DNA of 64,000 nucleotides from Paenalicyclobacillus ferrooxydans (GCF_001399675.1 NZ_LJCO01000103.1:40028-104027), one strand, 5' to 3'; shown: positions 9,636 through 19,108, counted from the first letter of the stretch. The notes: generated by a model not told the origin, from the letters alone. Numbers and translations: made by a program.

Positions 9636-10594
9636 TAGACGTGATTGAAGTGACAGGGATTCCGCCCGTCAGCGACGAGCGCCAGGTGCTGGCCATCGGC
9701 AAGTTTGACGGGGTACATATCGGTCATCAAGAAATTTTGAGGCAAGCTAGGGCCTGTTCTAACGGGGAACGAATCGCCGTGATGAGCTTTTGGCCGCATC
9801 CTGCTTGGACATTGGCAGGGAAAGCCGGATATGATCGTGCATTAACGCCCAAGTACGAACAGGCGCGTCTGCTCGAGGGGTTTGGTGTCAGTCGTCAATA
9901 CCGCGTTGAGTTCTCGAAGGAATACGCGGGAACCAGTGCAGACGAGTTTGTTTCTGTCCATCTGTCGAGGCTTAATCTGGCGGGGATCATCGTTGGAGTC
10001 GACTTTACATTCGGCAAGGGTGGACAGGCAACGGTGGAAGACCTTGAGAGACTGTGCAGGGTCATTGGGGTCCCCGTTCATGTGGTCACAGCAGTAGAGG
10101 AGAACGGCATTAAGGTCAGCAGTTCACAGATTCGCAGTCATCTGGTACAGGGGCGAGTTGAGGCTGCGGAAGCCTTGCTCGGCAGACCCTATGCTGTCAC
10201 GGGACAGGTAGCGCATGGTCAGGAACTTGGCCGCAAGCTTGGATTCCCGACGGCCAATCTGGAGGGCATCGACGAGTACGTGATGCCTGCAACAGGGGTT
10301 TATGCGGTCTCTGTTCAAGTCCTCGGCCGTAATGGTGAGGAAAGCGAAGCTGGAGGAAACACCTGGTTTGGTGTCCTCAATGCTGGCGTGCGGCCGACAG
10401 TCGATGGAACACGCTTTCAGGTCGAAGTTCACCTGCTTGACTTCTCGGGAGACCTATACGGTCAATCGATTCGTGTATCGTTTCTCGGTCGCGTTCGGGA
10501 TGAACAGAGATTCTCGTCTCTCGATGCGCTCAAGGAGCAGATTGCAAAGGATACGGAATCCGTGCGCCGGTTGTTTGGAATTGGCAGAGGCTGA
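9632..10594 (+). CDS. ribF: Bifunctional riboflavin kinase/FAD synthetase RibF
   Basis: Converts riboflavin to FMN and FMN to FAD. The GTG at 9632 (320 residues) overlaps the truB stop by 4 bp and has GGAGGGAGGG upstream; a TTG at 9614 lies inside that ribosome site and is less likely. The N-terminal nucleotidyltransferase domain shows GKFDGVHIGHQEIL (about 19-32) and SSSQIRSHL. The C-terminal flavokinase domain has GRKLGFPTANLEG and GVLNAGVRPT. No FMN riboswitch is seen, as expected inside an operon. Last gene before the rpsO promoter. Confidence 0.95.
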   Translation: MIDVIEVTGIPPVSDERQVLAIGKFDGVHIGHQEILRQARACSNGERIAVMSFWPHPAWTLAGKAGYDRALTPKYEQARLLEGFGVSRQYRVEFSKEYAGTSADEFVSVHLSRLNLAGIIVGVDFTFGKGGQATVEDLERLCRVIGVPVHVVTAVEENGIKVSSSQIRSHLVQGRVEAAEALLGRPYAVTGQVAHGQELGRKLGFPTANLEGIDEYVMPATGVYAVSVQVLGRNGEESEAGGNTWFGVLNAGVRPTVDGTRFQVEVHLLDFSGDLYGQSIRVSFLGRVRDEQRFSSLDALKEQIAKDTESVRRLFGIGRG

Positions 10595-10595
10595 A

Positions 10596-10623
10596 TTGAC
10601 GTTGGCACTTATTATGTTATAAT
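10596..10623 (+). promoter_or_regulatory. Sigma-A promoter of rpsO
   Basis: TTGACG (10596-10601) and a consensus TATAAT (10618-10623) are 16 nt apart, immediately after ribF. Confidence 0.8.
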
Positions 10624-10629
10624 AACTTG

Positions 10630-10758
10630 GTCTTAACCGCAGGAAGCGACGGAGATTGACTCTGTCTGGTTGAACTGTAACGTTGATTTCCGTGTCCTCC
10701 GCACGCGAATTCTCCGTAACAGGGATGGGCTTCCCGACTAAAGGAGGATCCTGCTTAA
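10630..10758 (+). promoter_or_regulatory. 5' leader of rpsO, possible S15 autoregulatory region
   Basis: About 130 nt of untranslated leader separates the promoter from the S15 start and ends in AAAGGAGG. S15 is known to repress its own mRNA in several bacteria, including Geobacillus, through structured leaders. I did not establish a specific fold here, so the regulatory role is inference. Confidence 0.35.
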
Positions 10759-11025
10759 ATGCTGACAAACGAATTGAAGAAGCAGATTGTTGAAAAATTC
10801 CAGCTTCATGAGACCGACACTGGCTCTCCAGAGGTTCAGGTTGCTATTCTCACGGAGCGCATCACTCAGCTCACTGAGCACTTCCGTGTTCACAAGAAGG
10901 ACCATCACTCACGCCGTGGACTTTACAAGATGATTGGACATCGTCGTAACTTGCTGAACTACATCCGCAATAAGGATGTTAATCGCTATCGTGAGTTGAT
11001 TCAAACTCTCGGACTGCGCAGGTAG
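10759..11025 (+). CDS. rpsO: 30S ribosomal protein S15
   Basis: Primary 16S rRNA-binding protein that nucleates the platform of the 30S subunit. 88 residues, the family's usual length, with the [16 protein letters not shown] helix (about 20-35), [11 protein letters not shown] (about 45-55) and a C-terminal [14 protein letters not shown] perfect AAAGGAGG ribosome site lies upstream. It has its own promoter and terminator, and pnp follows as in many bacteria. Confidence 0.98.
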   Translation: MLTNELKKQIVEKFQLHETDTGSPEVQVAILTERITQLTEHFRVHKKDHHSRRGLYKMIGHRRNLLNYIRNKDVNRYRELIQTLGLRR

Positions 11026-11040
11026 TAGTCTTGAAGGGGG

Positions 11041-11066
11041 AGGCGGGCTTCGGCCCGCTTCTTTTA
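11041..11066 (+). terminator. Intrinsic terminator after rpsO
   Basis: An 8-bp GC-rich stem (11041-11048 with 11053-11060, one G-U pair) closes a TTCG tetraloop and is followed by CTTTT. Confidence 0.8.
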
Positions 11067-11155
11067 CATACTTGTACATATGGAAACGCTGAGAGTATAT
11101 GCGTCGAGCGAAGGACATTGCTTGATGCTGTGAAAAGGGAGGATTATGGACAAGC

Positions 11156-13243
11156 ATGGTGACACGTCATGAGTTTTCCGTCGGCGGCCGCAGGATGGTT
11201 CTTGAAACCGGCAAGCTGGCCAAGCAGGCAACAGCCGCTGTAAACGTGCGGTATGGAGATACCGTGGTTTTAGCTACGGTGACGGCTTCGAAAGAACCAA
11301 AGGACCTTGACTTCTTTCCATTAACGGTGAACTATGAGGAACGTTTTTACGCCGTAGGCAAAATTCCCGGTGGGTTTATCAAGCGGGAAGGACGCCCAAG
11401 TGAGCGAGCGATTCTGGCATCGCGTTTGATTGACCGTCCGATCCGGCCGTTGTTTCCAGAAGGTTTTCGCAACGAGGTCCAGGTTGTGGACTTGGTGATG
11501 TCTGTTGAACAGGACTGCGCTCCGGAAATTACGGCCATGATTGGTACCTCAGCCGCTCTCACAATCTCCGACGTCCCATTTGACGGGCCGATTGCTGGCG
11601 TGATTGTAGGTTACATTGGCGGAGAGTTTGTGCTGAACCCGACTGTCGCAGAGGCGCTTCAGAGCGAAATGCATCTGACTGTTGCAGGAACCAAAAACGC
11701 GATCGTCATGGTAGAAGCGGGTGCAAACGAAATCCCCGAGCAGAAGATGCTCGAGGCAATCTTGTTTGGACACGAGGCGATTCAAAAGATTATCGCGGAG
11801 ATTGAGAAATTTGCCGAGATGGTCGGTGTGACGAAGCGCGAAGTGGTTTTACATGCGGTTGACGCAGAACTGAACAGCGCCATCAGGGACTATGCAACCG
11901 AGAAAATCCGTGTTGCGGTGCGCAATGCGGACAAGCTTGCACGAGAAGCTGCTATCGATGAAGTGAACCAAGAGGTGTTGGCGCATTTCGCTGAACAATT
12001 CGTTGACCAAGATAAAGCCATGCACGAGGTCTTGCATGATATCCTCAAAGAAGAAGTGAGGCGTGCAATCTTATTTGACGGGATTCGTCCGGACGGTCGC
12101 AAGCTGACGGAAATCCGTCCCATCTCCTGTGAAGTGGGTTTACTTCCAAGGGCACATGGCTCAGGGCTGTTCACACGTGGACAAACCCAGGCATTGTCGG
12201 TGTGCACGCTTGGAGCACTTGGTGATGAGCAGATGCTCGACGGACTTGGTACAGAAGAAACCAATCGTTATATGCATCACTACAATTTCCCGCCATTCAG
12301 CGTTGGCGAGGCTCGGGCGCTGCGTGCGCCAAGTCGTCGTGACATCGGCCACGGGGCACTTGGGGAACGTGCCCTTGATCCGGTGATTCCGAGTCCAGAA
12401 GAATTCCCGTACGCAATCCGCGTTGTGTCTGAGATCCTGGAGTCGAACGGGTCAACGTCGCAGGCAAGCATTTGCGGCAGCACAATGGCGTTAATGGACG
12501 CTGGCGTTCCCATCAAGGCCCCGGTTGCCGGTATAGCAATGGGTCTCGTCAAAGAGGGAGACGCAGTTGCCGTGCTCAGTGATATCCAGGGACTTGAAGA
12601 CCACCTTGGTGACATGGACTTTAAAGTTGCCGGCACTGCTAAAGGTGTCACTGCACTTCAGATGGACATCAAGATTGCCGGCATTGACAGAGAAGTCCTT
12701 GACCGGGCTCTGAGCCAGGCGCATGAAGGTCGCATGTTCATTCTTGGCAAGATGCAAGAAGCGATTGTTCAGCCGCGCGAAGAGTTGTCCAAGTATGCAC
12801 CGCGCGTACTCTCGCTGACGATTCCACCTGAGAAGATTCGCGATGTAATCGGACCTGGCGGGCGGGTCATCAATAAGATCATCGAGGAGACCGGTGTGAA
12901 GATCGACATTGAACAGGACGGCCGCGTCTTTATTTCCGGAGTGGATTCAGAAGGCGCAAACAAGGCTCGTCAACAGATCTTGAATATCACTGCGGACGTA
13001 GAGGTTGGTAAGGTCTATCTCGGAAAAGTGACCCGGGTTGAAAAGTACGGCGCGTTCGTTGAGGTGCTGCCCGGTAAGGAAGGGCTGGTTCACATTTCAC
13101 AGCTCGACCTGAACCGCGTGAATAAGGTAGAAGACATCTGCAACGTCGGAGAGCAAATCCAGGTCAAGCTGACAGAAATTGATGGTCAGGGCCGGATCAA
13201 TCTCTCTCGCAAAGAAGCGTTAAAGGCGGAACAGGAAGCCTAA
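11156..13243 (+). CDS. pnp: Polynucleotide phosphorylase
   Basis: 3'-5' phosphorolytic exoribonuclease of the degradosome network. The 695-residue protein has two RNase PH domains (about 5-230 and 310-545), with [19 protein letters not shown] and a later DMDFKVAGT block that carries catalytic Asp residues. A KH domain ([16 protein letters not shown]) and an S1 domain ([20 protein letters not shown]) follow at the C-terminus. ATG 11156 is preceded by AAGGGAGGA about 12 nt upstream; an ATG at 11146 is out of frame and closes at once. A weak promoter-like pair (TTGTAC 11072, TATATG 11096, 18-nt spacer) lies after the rpsO terminator. Confidence 0.97.
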   Translation: MVTRHEFSVGGRRMVLETGKLAKQATAAVNVRYGDTVVLATVTASKEPKDLDFFPLTVNYEERFYAVGKIPGGFIKREGRPSERAILASRLIDRPIRPLFPEGFRNEVQVVDLVMSVEQDCAPEITAMIGTSAALTISDVPFDGPIAGVIVGYIGGEFVLNPTVAEALQSEMHLTVAGTKNAIVMVEAGANEIPEQKMLEAILFGHEAIQKIIAEIEKFAEMVGVTKREVVLHAVDAELNSAIRDYATEKIRVAVRNADKLAREAAIDEVNQEVLAHFAEQFVDQDKAMHEVLHDILKEEVRRAILFDGIRPDGRKLTEIRPISCEVGLLPRAHGSGLFTRGQTQALSVCTLGALGDEQMLDGLGTEETNRYMHHYNFPPFSVGEARALRAPSRRDIGHGALGERALDPVIPSPEEFPYAIRVVSEILESNGSTSQASICGSTMALMDAGVPIKAPVAGIAMGLVKEGDAVAVLSDIQGLEDHLGDMDFKVAGTAKGVTALQMDIKIAGIDREVLDRALSQAHEGRMFILGKMQEAIVQPREELSKYAPRVLSLTIPPEKIRDVIGPGGRVINKIIEETGVKIDIEQDGRVFISGVDSEGANKARQQILNITADVEVGKVYLGKVTRVEKYGAFVEVLPGKEGLVHISQLDLNRVNKVEDICNVGEQIQVKLTEIDGQGRINLSRKEALKAEQEA

Positions 13244-13276
13244 GGGCGTTTCGCGTATGGCATGGTGAACACAGTC

Positions 13277-13301
13277 GGTTCAAACAACGATCGTTTGAAC
13301 C
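13277..13301 (+). terminator. First hairpin after pnp
   Basis: A perfect 9-bp inverted repeat, GGTTCAAAC with GTTTGAACC, and a 7-nt loop. It is followed by only a weak T-stretch and stands just ahead of a stronger terminator, so it may act as a 3' stabilising stem. Confidence 0.5.
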
Positions 13302-13311
13302 TTTGTACTAC

Positions 13312-13345
13312 AAATCCTTCTCTGTGGTTCAGAGAGGGATTTTTC
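13312..13345 (+). terminator. Intrinsic terminator of pnp
   Basis: A 13-bp stem (13312-13324 with 13330-13342, one G-U) with a TGGTT loop, running straight into a T-tract ending at 13344. Confidence 0.88.
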
Positions 13346-13432
13346 GTTTATTTTGGGTACCCTAGCCGTATCATACACCGCTTTGAGCCGCCGTCTGGCG
13401 GCACCTCGGTGACGGCTGGGAGTTGAAGTTCT

Positions 13433-14416
13433 ATGCAGTGGAAAGGTGTACTTATCAGTGTAAGTCTGTGTTCACAATTGTTCACAGCCGGTGGAGCTCC
13501 GGTACAAGCAGCGACAAAGTCCTCAGGTGCATCATCACAGGCGGCGAACACTGCTTCGTCAGGAGATAAGAGCGAAGCCGCCGTGCTGGAGGAAATTCAG
13601 CGAACACTTGGGAAATCCCCGATTGACGCGCATGTAGACCGAGTTTGGCATGCGGTTCCTGGATTGTGCGGGTGGGCACTAGATATCCCTGCGAGCAGTG
13701 CGAAAAGCAAGAGGATAAACGACGGGGCATTGCACTTGGTTTGGACATCCGTGCCGCCGGCTAAGCGCCTCACAGATTTACCGGCGGAGCCGATCTACAG
13801 AGGACCAGCGAACGAAAAGTCTGCTGCCCTCATGTTTAATGTCGCTTGGGGAGAAGAAGATATCCCGTCCATCCTTTCGACACTCGACAAGTACCACGTC
13901 AAAGGAACCTTTTTCCTCGATGGGGATTGGGTGAAGAAACACGGGGATTTGGCGAAGAAGATCGCGGAGGATGGTCAGGCCATAGGCAGTCACGGAACCG
14001 GTCATCCTGACTTTCGTCGACTTGGCGACAGTGCGCTCGGGAAGCAGATTACGGGGACGAATGAACGGATCGAGCATACAATAGGGAGAAAAATAGACCT
14101 CATCGCTCCTCCTGCTGGGGCCTTCGACGGTCGAGTGGTTCGGATGGCCAAACAGCACGATATGTACACGGTCCTATGGACGGTAGACACGATTGACTGG
14201 AACCGTCCCGCCGCCAGCGTGATTGTTAAGCGCGTGCTGAGTCGAATGGAGCCTGGCAGTTTGGTTCTGATGCACCCGACACCGTCCACTGCTGCTGCCT
14301 TGCCCGTGGTCATTGAACGGTTGCAGGAACAGGGCTATCGATTAAAGACGGTCGAAGATGTTGTTCACGAACAGCCGGCAGCACACCCCCCGCAAACCTT
14401 GAGGAGGCAACCCTGA
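13433..14416 (+). CDS. YlxY-type sporulation polysaccharide deacetylase-like protein
   Basis: Secreted or membrane-attached NodB-fold protein encoded between pnp and the M16 peptidase, the position of ylxY in B. subtilis. A hydrophobic N-terminal signal (about residues 3-27, ending near PVQA) is followed by a Ser/Ala-rich linker and the NodB domain (about 125-310). The domain keeps SHGTGHPDF and DTIDWNRP. The usual metal-binding TFDDG motif is replaced by FNVAWGEED, so the catalytic Asp is absent, and the RxPxG motif reads APPAG. This suggests a non-catalytic or altered site. 327 residues. Confidence 0.85.
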   Translation: MQWKGVLISVSLCSQLFTAGGAPVQAATKSSGASSQAANTASSGDKSEAAVLEEIQRTLGKSPIDAHVDRVWHAVPGLCGWALDIPASSAKSKRINDGALHLVWTSVPPAKRLTDLPAEPIYRGPANEKSAALMFNVAWGEEDIPSILSTLDKYHVKGTFFLDGDWVKKHGDLAKKIAEDGQAIGSHGTGHPDFRRLGDSALGKQITGTNERIEHTIGRKIDLIAPPAGAFDGRVVRMAKQHDMYTVLWTVDTIDWNRPAASVIVKRVLSRMEPGSLVLMHPTPSTAAALPVVIERLQEQGYRLKTVEDVVHEQPAAHPPQTLRRQP

Positions 14417-14495
14417 TTTGCTATAGTTAGGGTCGCCAATAGAGGTCGAATCTACCAATCACAAGATGGGCACCTCTGCGGCGAGGAGGACACAA

Positions 14496-15749
14496 ATGAC
14501 GTACAAGATACGCCTTCAAAACGGGATTCGCGTGGTGGGAGAGGAAATACCCAGCCTGCGTTCGGTCAGTATTGGCATTTGGATTGGCACGGGTTCACGC
14601 TACGAATCCCCAAGCAATAACGGCATCAGTCATTTTCTTGAACACATGTTCTTTAAAGGCACAGACCGTTATACGGCGCGCGAAATTGCCGAGGTCTTTG
14701 ACGGGATCGGCGGACAGGTGAATGCGTTCACGGCCAAAGAGTACACTTGTTTTTACGCGAAGGTCCTTGATGAGCACTTTAATGTGGCGGTTGAAACCCT
14801 GGCCGACATGCTGCAAAACTCCACCTTTCATCCGGATGAAATGGAGAAGGAGAAGCGCGTTGTCATCGAGGAAATCAGAATGTACGAAGATACTCCGGAT
14901 GAACTGGTGATGGATATCCTCGCTGAAAGCGTCTACGGGTCCCATCCGCTGGGATACACCATTCTGGGCCTCGAGGAGAACCTGCGCGCCTTTTCAAAGT
15001 CGGATGTGATGTCATACGTGGATGGACATTATCACCCAAACAATATCGTTGTTGCGATAGCAGGAAATGTGAACCAAACTCAGGCTGTGGAGACGATTGA
15101 ACGTCTGTTTGGAAATCTGTCTTCGGCAACGCAAAGTGACGTCGAGATTGTACGCCCATCTTTTCAGAGCACCTTGTCTGTCCGCAAAAAGGACATTGAA
15201 CAGGTGCATCTGTGTTTAGCGTCGAACGGACTCGAAGCCGGAAGCAAAGACCTGTACTCGCTGGTGCTCTTAAACAATGCCCTTGGTAACTCTTCGAGCA
15301 GCCGGTTGTTCCAGGAGATCCGTGAGGACAGGGGTATGGCATACTCGGTATTTTCCTTTCACTCGGCCTACCTTGATAGCGGGATGTTCGGTATTTACGC
15401 TGGAACCTCACCAGAACATGTTCATGATGTCGTATCCTTGATCCAACAAATTTGTGAGGATACAGCTGAGCATGGTCTTACAGAGGCAGAATTGACAAAG
15501 GGAAAAGAGCAGGTCAAGGGGTCGATGATGTTAAGCCTTGAGAGCACGAGCAGCCGAATGAGTCGGCTCGGTAAAAATGAGCTGGTTCTTGGTCGCGAGG
15601 TCACCCTCGATGAGACCCTTGCAGGGATAAACGCAGTCACTGCAGGTGATGTACAGCGGGTTGCAAAGAGAATCCTGCAACAACCATTCGCCATCGCTGC
15701 AGTCGGTCCTGTAAGTGAGGCTGACTTCAAACTCTTTATGAAATCTTAA
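14496..15749 (+). CDS. M16-family zinc peptidase (MlpA/YmxG, processing-peptidase-like)
   Basis: Cytoplasmic metallopeptidase of the pitrilysin/mitochondrial-processing-peptidase family. The inverted zinc motif HFLEH with its downstream Glu (about residues 48-52 and 124-128) is intact. The second half carries the R/Y pair region (FQEIREDRGMAYSV). I prefer the ATG at 14496 (417 residues), behind GAGGAGGA, over an ATG at 14466. In B. subtilis the orthologue lies in the same place, downstream of ylxY; its true substrates are poorly known. Followed by a terminator. Confidence 0.92.
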   Translation: MTYKIRLQNGIRVVGEEIPSLRSVSIGIWIGTGSRYESPSNNGISHFLEHMFFKGTDRYTAREIAEVFDGIGGQVNAFTAKEYTCFYAKVLDEHFNVAVETLADMLQNSTFHPDEMEKEKRVVIEEIRMYEDTPDELVMDILAESVYGSHPLGYTILGLEENLRAFSKSDVMSYVDGHYHPNNIVVAIAGNVNQTQAVETIERLFGNLSSATQSDVEIVRPSFQSTLSVRKKDIEQVHLCLASNGLEAGSKDLYSLVLLNNALGNSSSSRLFQEIREDRGMAYSVFSFHSAYLDSGMFGIYAGTSPEHVHDVVSLIQQICEDTAEHGLTEAELTKGKEQVKGSMMLSLESTSSRMSRLGKNELVLGREVTLDETLAGINAVTAGDVQRVAKRILQQPFAIAAVGPVSEADFKLFMKS

Positions 15750-15756
15750 TGACGAG

Positions 15757-15790
15757 GTCCTGGACGGATGGGTCCAGGACTGCATTTTTT
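15757..15790 (+). terminator. Intrinsic terminator after the M16 peptidase
   Basis: A perfect 9-bp stem, GTCCTGGAC with GTCCAGGAC (15757-15765 and 15772-15780), followed by a T6 tract. Confidence 0.88.
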
Positions 15791-15819
15791 CTGGACAAGC
15801 CAAGATAGGTGGGGAAAAG

Positions 15820-16293
15820 TTGACCGCTACAGGCCGCATGGAAGTGACTTACACCGTGGTAAGCCCTTTGTTTCGGGATGAGTATCTTCCCGCGTACAAG
15901 ACGAGTGGGGCAGCTGGTATGGACTTACACGCATGTTTGTCCAATCCGGTCCAGATTCAGCCTCTTGAACGCGTGCGCGTTCCCACTGGGATTGCCATCC
16001 AGTTGCCGGAACAAGGGGTTGTCGCGCTCGTTTATGCTCGCAGTGGACTTGCCTGGCGGCATGGCATCGGGTTACCAAACGGAGTAGGGGTTATCGACAG
16101 CGATTACACTGGAGAGATTCAGGTGCTGCTGACGAACTTCTCGTCGGAGCCATTTGAGATCCGACCTGGAGACCGGGTTGCGCAACTTGTGGTTGCGCCG
16201 ATTTACATTGCAGGGCTGGTTCAAGCAGAGCAGCTTACGCCGACCGAGCGAGGTGCTGGGGGCTTTGGTTCAACCGGGGTCCGCCAAGAGTAG
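15820..16293 (+). CDS. dut: dUTP diphosphatase
   Basis: Trimeric dUTPase that hydrolyses dUTP to dUMP, keeping uracil out of DNA and feeding dTMP synthesis. All five family motifs are present: AGMDL, ARSGLAWRHG, GVGVIDSDYTGEI, PGDRVAQL and the C-terminal Phe-containing RGAGGFGSTG. The TTG at 15820 (157 residues) has AGGTGGGG 5 nt upstream; ATG 15838 is an alternative lacking a good ribosome site. A gene here between the M16 peptidase and dpaA is not part of the B. subtilis order, where ymxH sits instead. Terminators flank it on both sides. Confidence 0.95.
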   Translation: MTATGRMEVTYTVVSPLFRDEYLPAYKTSGAAGMDLHACLSNPVQIQPLERVRVPTGIAIQLPEQGVVALVYARSGLAWRHGIGLPNGVGVIDSDYTGEIQVLLTNFSSEPFEIRPGDRVAQLVVAPIYIAGLVQAEQLTPTERGAGGFGSTGVRQE

Positions 16294-16335
16294 CACGGCA
16301 CGCAGAGTACGGTATCATTGATGTTTCAAATTCTA

Positions 16336-16388
16336 GGCACGGTTGTTGCTTTCGCCTTTAGCGGCGAGGGCAACGGCCGTGCCTTTTT
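16336..16388 (+). terminator. Intrinsic terminator after dut
   Basis: A long stem of about 14 bp including G-U pairs (GGCACGGTTGTTGC with GGCAACGGCCGTGCC) closes a loop of about 20 nt and ends in a T5 tract at 16384-16388. Confidence 0.85.
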
Positions 16389-16391
16389 CGT

Positions 16392-16420
16392 CACCCATCA
16401 TGCGGAAGGGGAATAGGCTA
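16392..16420 (+). promoter_or_regulatory. Candidate sigma-K promoter for dpaA-dpaB
   Basis: CACC (16392-16395), a 16-nt spacer, then AATAGGCTA (16412-16420), one base from the sigma-K -10 consensus CATAnnnTA. It lies 46 nt before dpaA. In B. subtilis the dipicolinate synthase operon is sigma-K dependent, so the match is biologically sensible but unproven. Confidence 0.5.
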
Positions 16421-16466
16421 AAGGCGATGAGTGCAGTTGCACCAGCGGTTGAAAGGAGCAGGGAGG

Positions 16467-17342
16467 ATGCTAACAGGTCGCAAGTTCGTATTCCTTGGCG
16501 GGGATGCGAGGCAACTGGAAGTAATTCGCCAGGTTACAGAGATGGATGCTAGTGCTACTCTTGTCGGCTATGACAACCTTGGGGAAAGTTTTCTCGACAC
16601 ACAATTGATGCCGATGTCAGAGAATGTCCTGGCTGATGCGGACGCCGTCGTGCTTCCTGTCGCCGGTATGGACAATGACGGTAAAGTCGATACGCGTTTT
16701 GCCGATGAACCGCTTCATTTGGAACCAGAGCACTTCGCGGCAATGAGGCCAGGCACATTTGTGTTCAGCGGAATTGCCGGAGAACGTTTGCAGTCGTACT
16801 GCGAGGAGCATCAGTTGCGTCTTGTCAAACTGATGGAACTCGATGAAGTTGCGATCCTGAACTCTATCCCGACGGCCGAAGGAGCGATTGCGCTGGCGAT
16901 GCAGCACACGGACATCACCATCCACGGTGCCAATGTGTCCGTGTTGGGATTCGGCAGGTGTGGAAAGACCCTTGCACGGATACTGTCTGCGATGGGAGCC
17001 AACGTGAAGGTGTCAGCGCGGGATCCGGCGAACGAGGCCAGGATTTACGAAATGGGCTTTACCCCTATTTCATCGGGTGAACTCGACGGCCTGCTTGGGC
17101 AAGACGATATCATCTTCAACACCATTCCGCATCCTGTTTTAACGGCGTCCGTTCTTGCCACGGTAAACAAGTCTTGCGTAGTCATTGATATTGCGTCAAA
17201 ACCCGGAGGGACAGATTTTCGCTACGCCGAACGGCGAGGCATTAAGGCGGTACTTGCTCCGAGCTTACCGGGCTTGGTTGCACCAAAGACCGCCGGCCGC
17301 ATCATCGGCAATACCATCTGCCGGCTCTTGGCGTTGGAGTGA
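16467..17342 (+). CDS. dpaA: Dipicolinate synthase subunit A
   Basis: With DpaB it converts dihydrodipicolinate to dipicolinic acid in the mother cell; the product is stored as Ca-DPA in the spore core. A Rossmann nucleotide-binding site (VLGFGRCGKTLARIL, about residues 170-184) and an N-terminal GGDARQLE block match the DpaA family. The ATG at 16467 (291 residues) follows AAAGGAG; upstream extension to 16431 is unlikely. First gene of dpaA-dpaB-asd-dapG-dapA, which shares its substrate with lysine synthesis. Confidence 0.95.
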   Translation: MLTGRKFVFLGGDARQLEVIRQVTEMDASATLVGYDNLGESFLDTQLMPMSENVLADADAVVLPVAGMDNDGKVDTRFADEPLHLEPEHFAAMRPGTFVFSGIAGERLQSYCEEHQLRLVKLMELDEVAILNSIPTAEGAIALAMQHTDITIHGANVSVLGFGRCGKTLARILSAMGANVKVSARDPANEARIYEMGFTPISSGELDGLLGQDDIIFNTIPHPVLTASVLATVNKSCVVIDIASKPGGTDFRYAERRGIKAVLAPSLPGLVAPKTAGRIIGNTICRLLALE

Positions 17343-17409
17343 TGCCTGAGCTTGACGCGGGAGATTTGTACGATGAAGCAGGTCCAGCAGGACGGAGGAG
17401 GAGATTTTA

Positions 17410-18015
17410 ATGGGGTTACAGGGGAAAACGATTGGGTTTGCTATCACAGGTTCGCACTGCACGTACGAAGAGGTGTACCCAGAGGTGAAGCGTCTCGTTG
17501 ACATGGGAGTCCACGTGGTGCCAATATTCTCAAATAGTGTACTCTCCGTAAGCACCCGCTTTGGAGAAGCAGGGGAGTGGGCAAAAAAGATTGAACAATT
17601 AACCGGTGAAAAGGCGATTACGTCCATTCCGGAAGCAGAACCTCTCGGACCTTCGAAAAGACTGGACTGCCTCCTGATTGCGCCTTGCACAGGCAGCAGT
17701 TTGAGCCGCCTGGCCAATGCGAACACGGATTCACCTGTTCTGATGGCTGCTAAAGCCACACTGCGCAACGATCGACCGGTAGTATTAGCGATTTCAACGA
17801 ACGATGGATTGGGACTGAACCTGTACAATCTCGCAAAATTAATCAACACCAAAAATTTTTTCTTTGTTCCATTTGGGCAGGACGCTCCCCATGTTAAAAT
17901 GAACTCGTTGGTTTCCCTGATGCGGTTGATTCCAGATGCATGCGAAGCCGCAATGGAGAAGCGCCAATTGCAACCTGTGTTGATTGAACGTTGGCGCGAA
18001 GAACGCCCGTCATGA
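17410..18015 (+). CDS. dpaB: Dipicolinate synthase subunit B
   Basis: Flavoprotein-fold subunit of dipicolinate synthase. The 201-residue protein starts MGLQGKTIGFAITGSHC, with the flavodoxin-like phosphate loop near TGSHCTYEE, and has the LIAPCTGSSLSRLANANTDS block typical of this family. GGAGGAGGAG lies upstream of the ATG. It lies 67 nt after dpaA and 47 nt before asd. Confidence 0.95.
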   Translation: MGLQGKTIGFAITGSHCTYEEVYPEVKRLVDMGVHVVPIFSNSVLSVSTRFGEAGEWAKKIEQLTGEKAITSIPEAEPLGPSKRLDCLLIAPCTGSSLSRLANANTDSPVLMAAKATLRNDRPVVLAISTNDGLGLNLYNLAKLINTKNFFFVPFGQDAPHVKMNSLVSLMRLIPDACEAAMEKRQLQPVLIERWREERPS

Positions 18016-18062
18016 TTCTAGTAAAAAAATAGTGTGTGTCGGGAGAACAAAGGAGACGGCGT

Positions 18063-19082
18063 ATGAGTTATCAAGATGGTGTTACAGTTGCCGTGCTTGG
18101 AGCTACCGGTGCGGTAGGCAGAGCGATGCTGGAGACGTTGGAAAAGCGAAACTTTCCGATTCGAGAACTGCGGGCCTTGGCCTCTCCTCGGTCAGCAGGG
18201 CAGAAGTTGACGTATAAAGGGCAGGTTGTCACAGTCGAGGCAGTCAGTGAAGAAGCATTTGAAGGTGTGGATATTGCGCTGTTCAGTGCCGGTGCAAGTA
18301 CCAGCTTGGAATGGGCACCGAAGGCTGTGGCACGCGGGGCTGTAGTCGTTGATAACAGCAGTGCCTACCGGATGACAGACGGGGTGCCACTTGTTGTACC
18401 GGAAGTCAATCCAGAGGCAGTCAAGGCTCACCAGGGAATCATCGCGAATCCCAACTGTTCTACCATTCAGCTGATGGTCGCCTTGTCGCCGCTGAAACAA
18501 ATCGGACTCGAACACGTCAGCGTGTCTACCTACCAAGCAGTCAGCGGCATGGGCCAAAAGGCAGTCGATGCGCTGAAGACTGAGTTGGAGCGCCAGGATG
18601 GGCAAAGTACGCTGTTTCCGGTCGTTGCTAATGATACCCACTACCCAATGGCATTCAACGTGCTGCCTCAGTGCGACGTGTTCGTCGAGGATGGGTACAC
18701 AAAAGAAGAAATGAAACTCGTCAACGAGTCTCGCAAGATTTTGGAACTGCCACAGCTCAAGGTCAGTCCTACTGCTGTCCGGGTACCGGTATTGTACGGT
18801 CACGCAGAGTCGGTTTCCGTACGTTTAAAGGAATCCGTGTCGGTAGAACAGGTTCGCGAGTTGATGAAGGATGCTCCAGGCCTTGTTGTTGTTGATGATC
18901 CTGCGAAAGGACTATATCCTCATCCGCAGATGGCAACAGGCACAGGTGACACGTATGTCGGCAGAATTCGCAAGGACCTCTGGGATGACCGGACCATTTG
19001 GATGTTTGTCGTTGCGGATAATTTGTTAAAGGGTGCGGCATGGAATGCCGTGCAGATTGCCGAACTGCTCACTGCATACTAG
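18063..19082 (+). CDS. asd: Aspartate-semialdehyde dehydrogenase
   Basis: NADPH-dependent reduction of aspartyl phosphate to aspartate semialdehyde, the branch point to lysine, dipicolinate, methionine and threonine. The start at 18063 (339 residues) follows AAAGGAGA. Motifs are LGATGAVGRAML (about 11-22), the catalytic Cys in ANPNCSTIQ (about 128-136) and the acid-base His region in VPVLYGHAESV. The position between dpaB and dapG is conserved in Bacillus. Confidence 0.96.
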   Translation: MSYQDGVTVAVLGATGAVGRAMLETLEKRNFPIRELRALASPRSAGQKLTYKGQVVTVEAVSEEAFEGVDIALFSAGASTSLEWAPKAVARGAVVVDNSSAYRMTDGVPLVVPEVNPEAVKAHQGIIANPNCSTIQLMVALSPLKQIGLEHVSVSTYQAVSGMGQKAVDALKTELERQDGQSTLFPVVANDTHYPMAFNVLPQCDVFVEDGYTKEEMKLVNESRKILELPQLKVSPTAVRVPVLYGHAESVSVRLKESVSVEQVRELMKDAPGLVVVDDPAKGLYPHPQMATGTGDTYVGRIRKDLWDDRTIWMFVVADNLLKGAAWNAVQIAELLTAY

Positions 19083-19108
19083 GTGACCAAGGAGAAGGAG
19101 CGGTCGGA

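Noticed and set aside
18016..19108. Lysine riboswitch for the asd/dapG genes
   Set aside because: Gaps before asd and dapG are under 50 nt and show no room for the long conserved aptamer.
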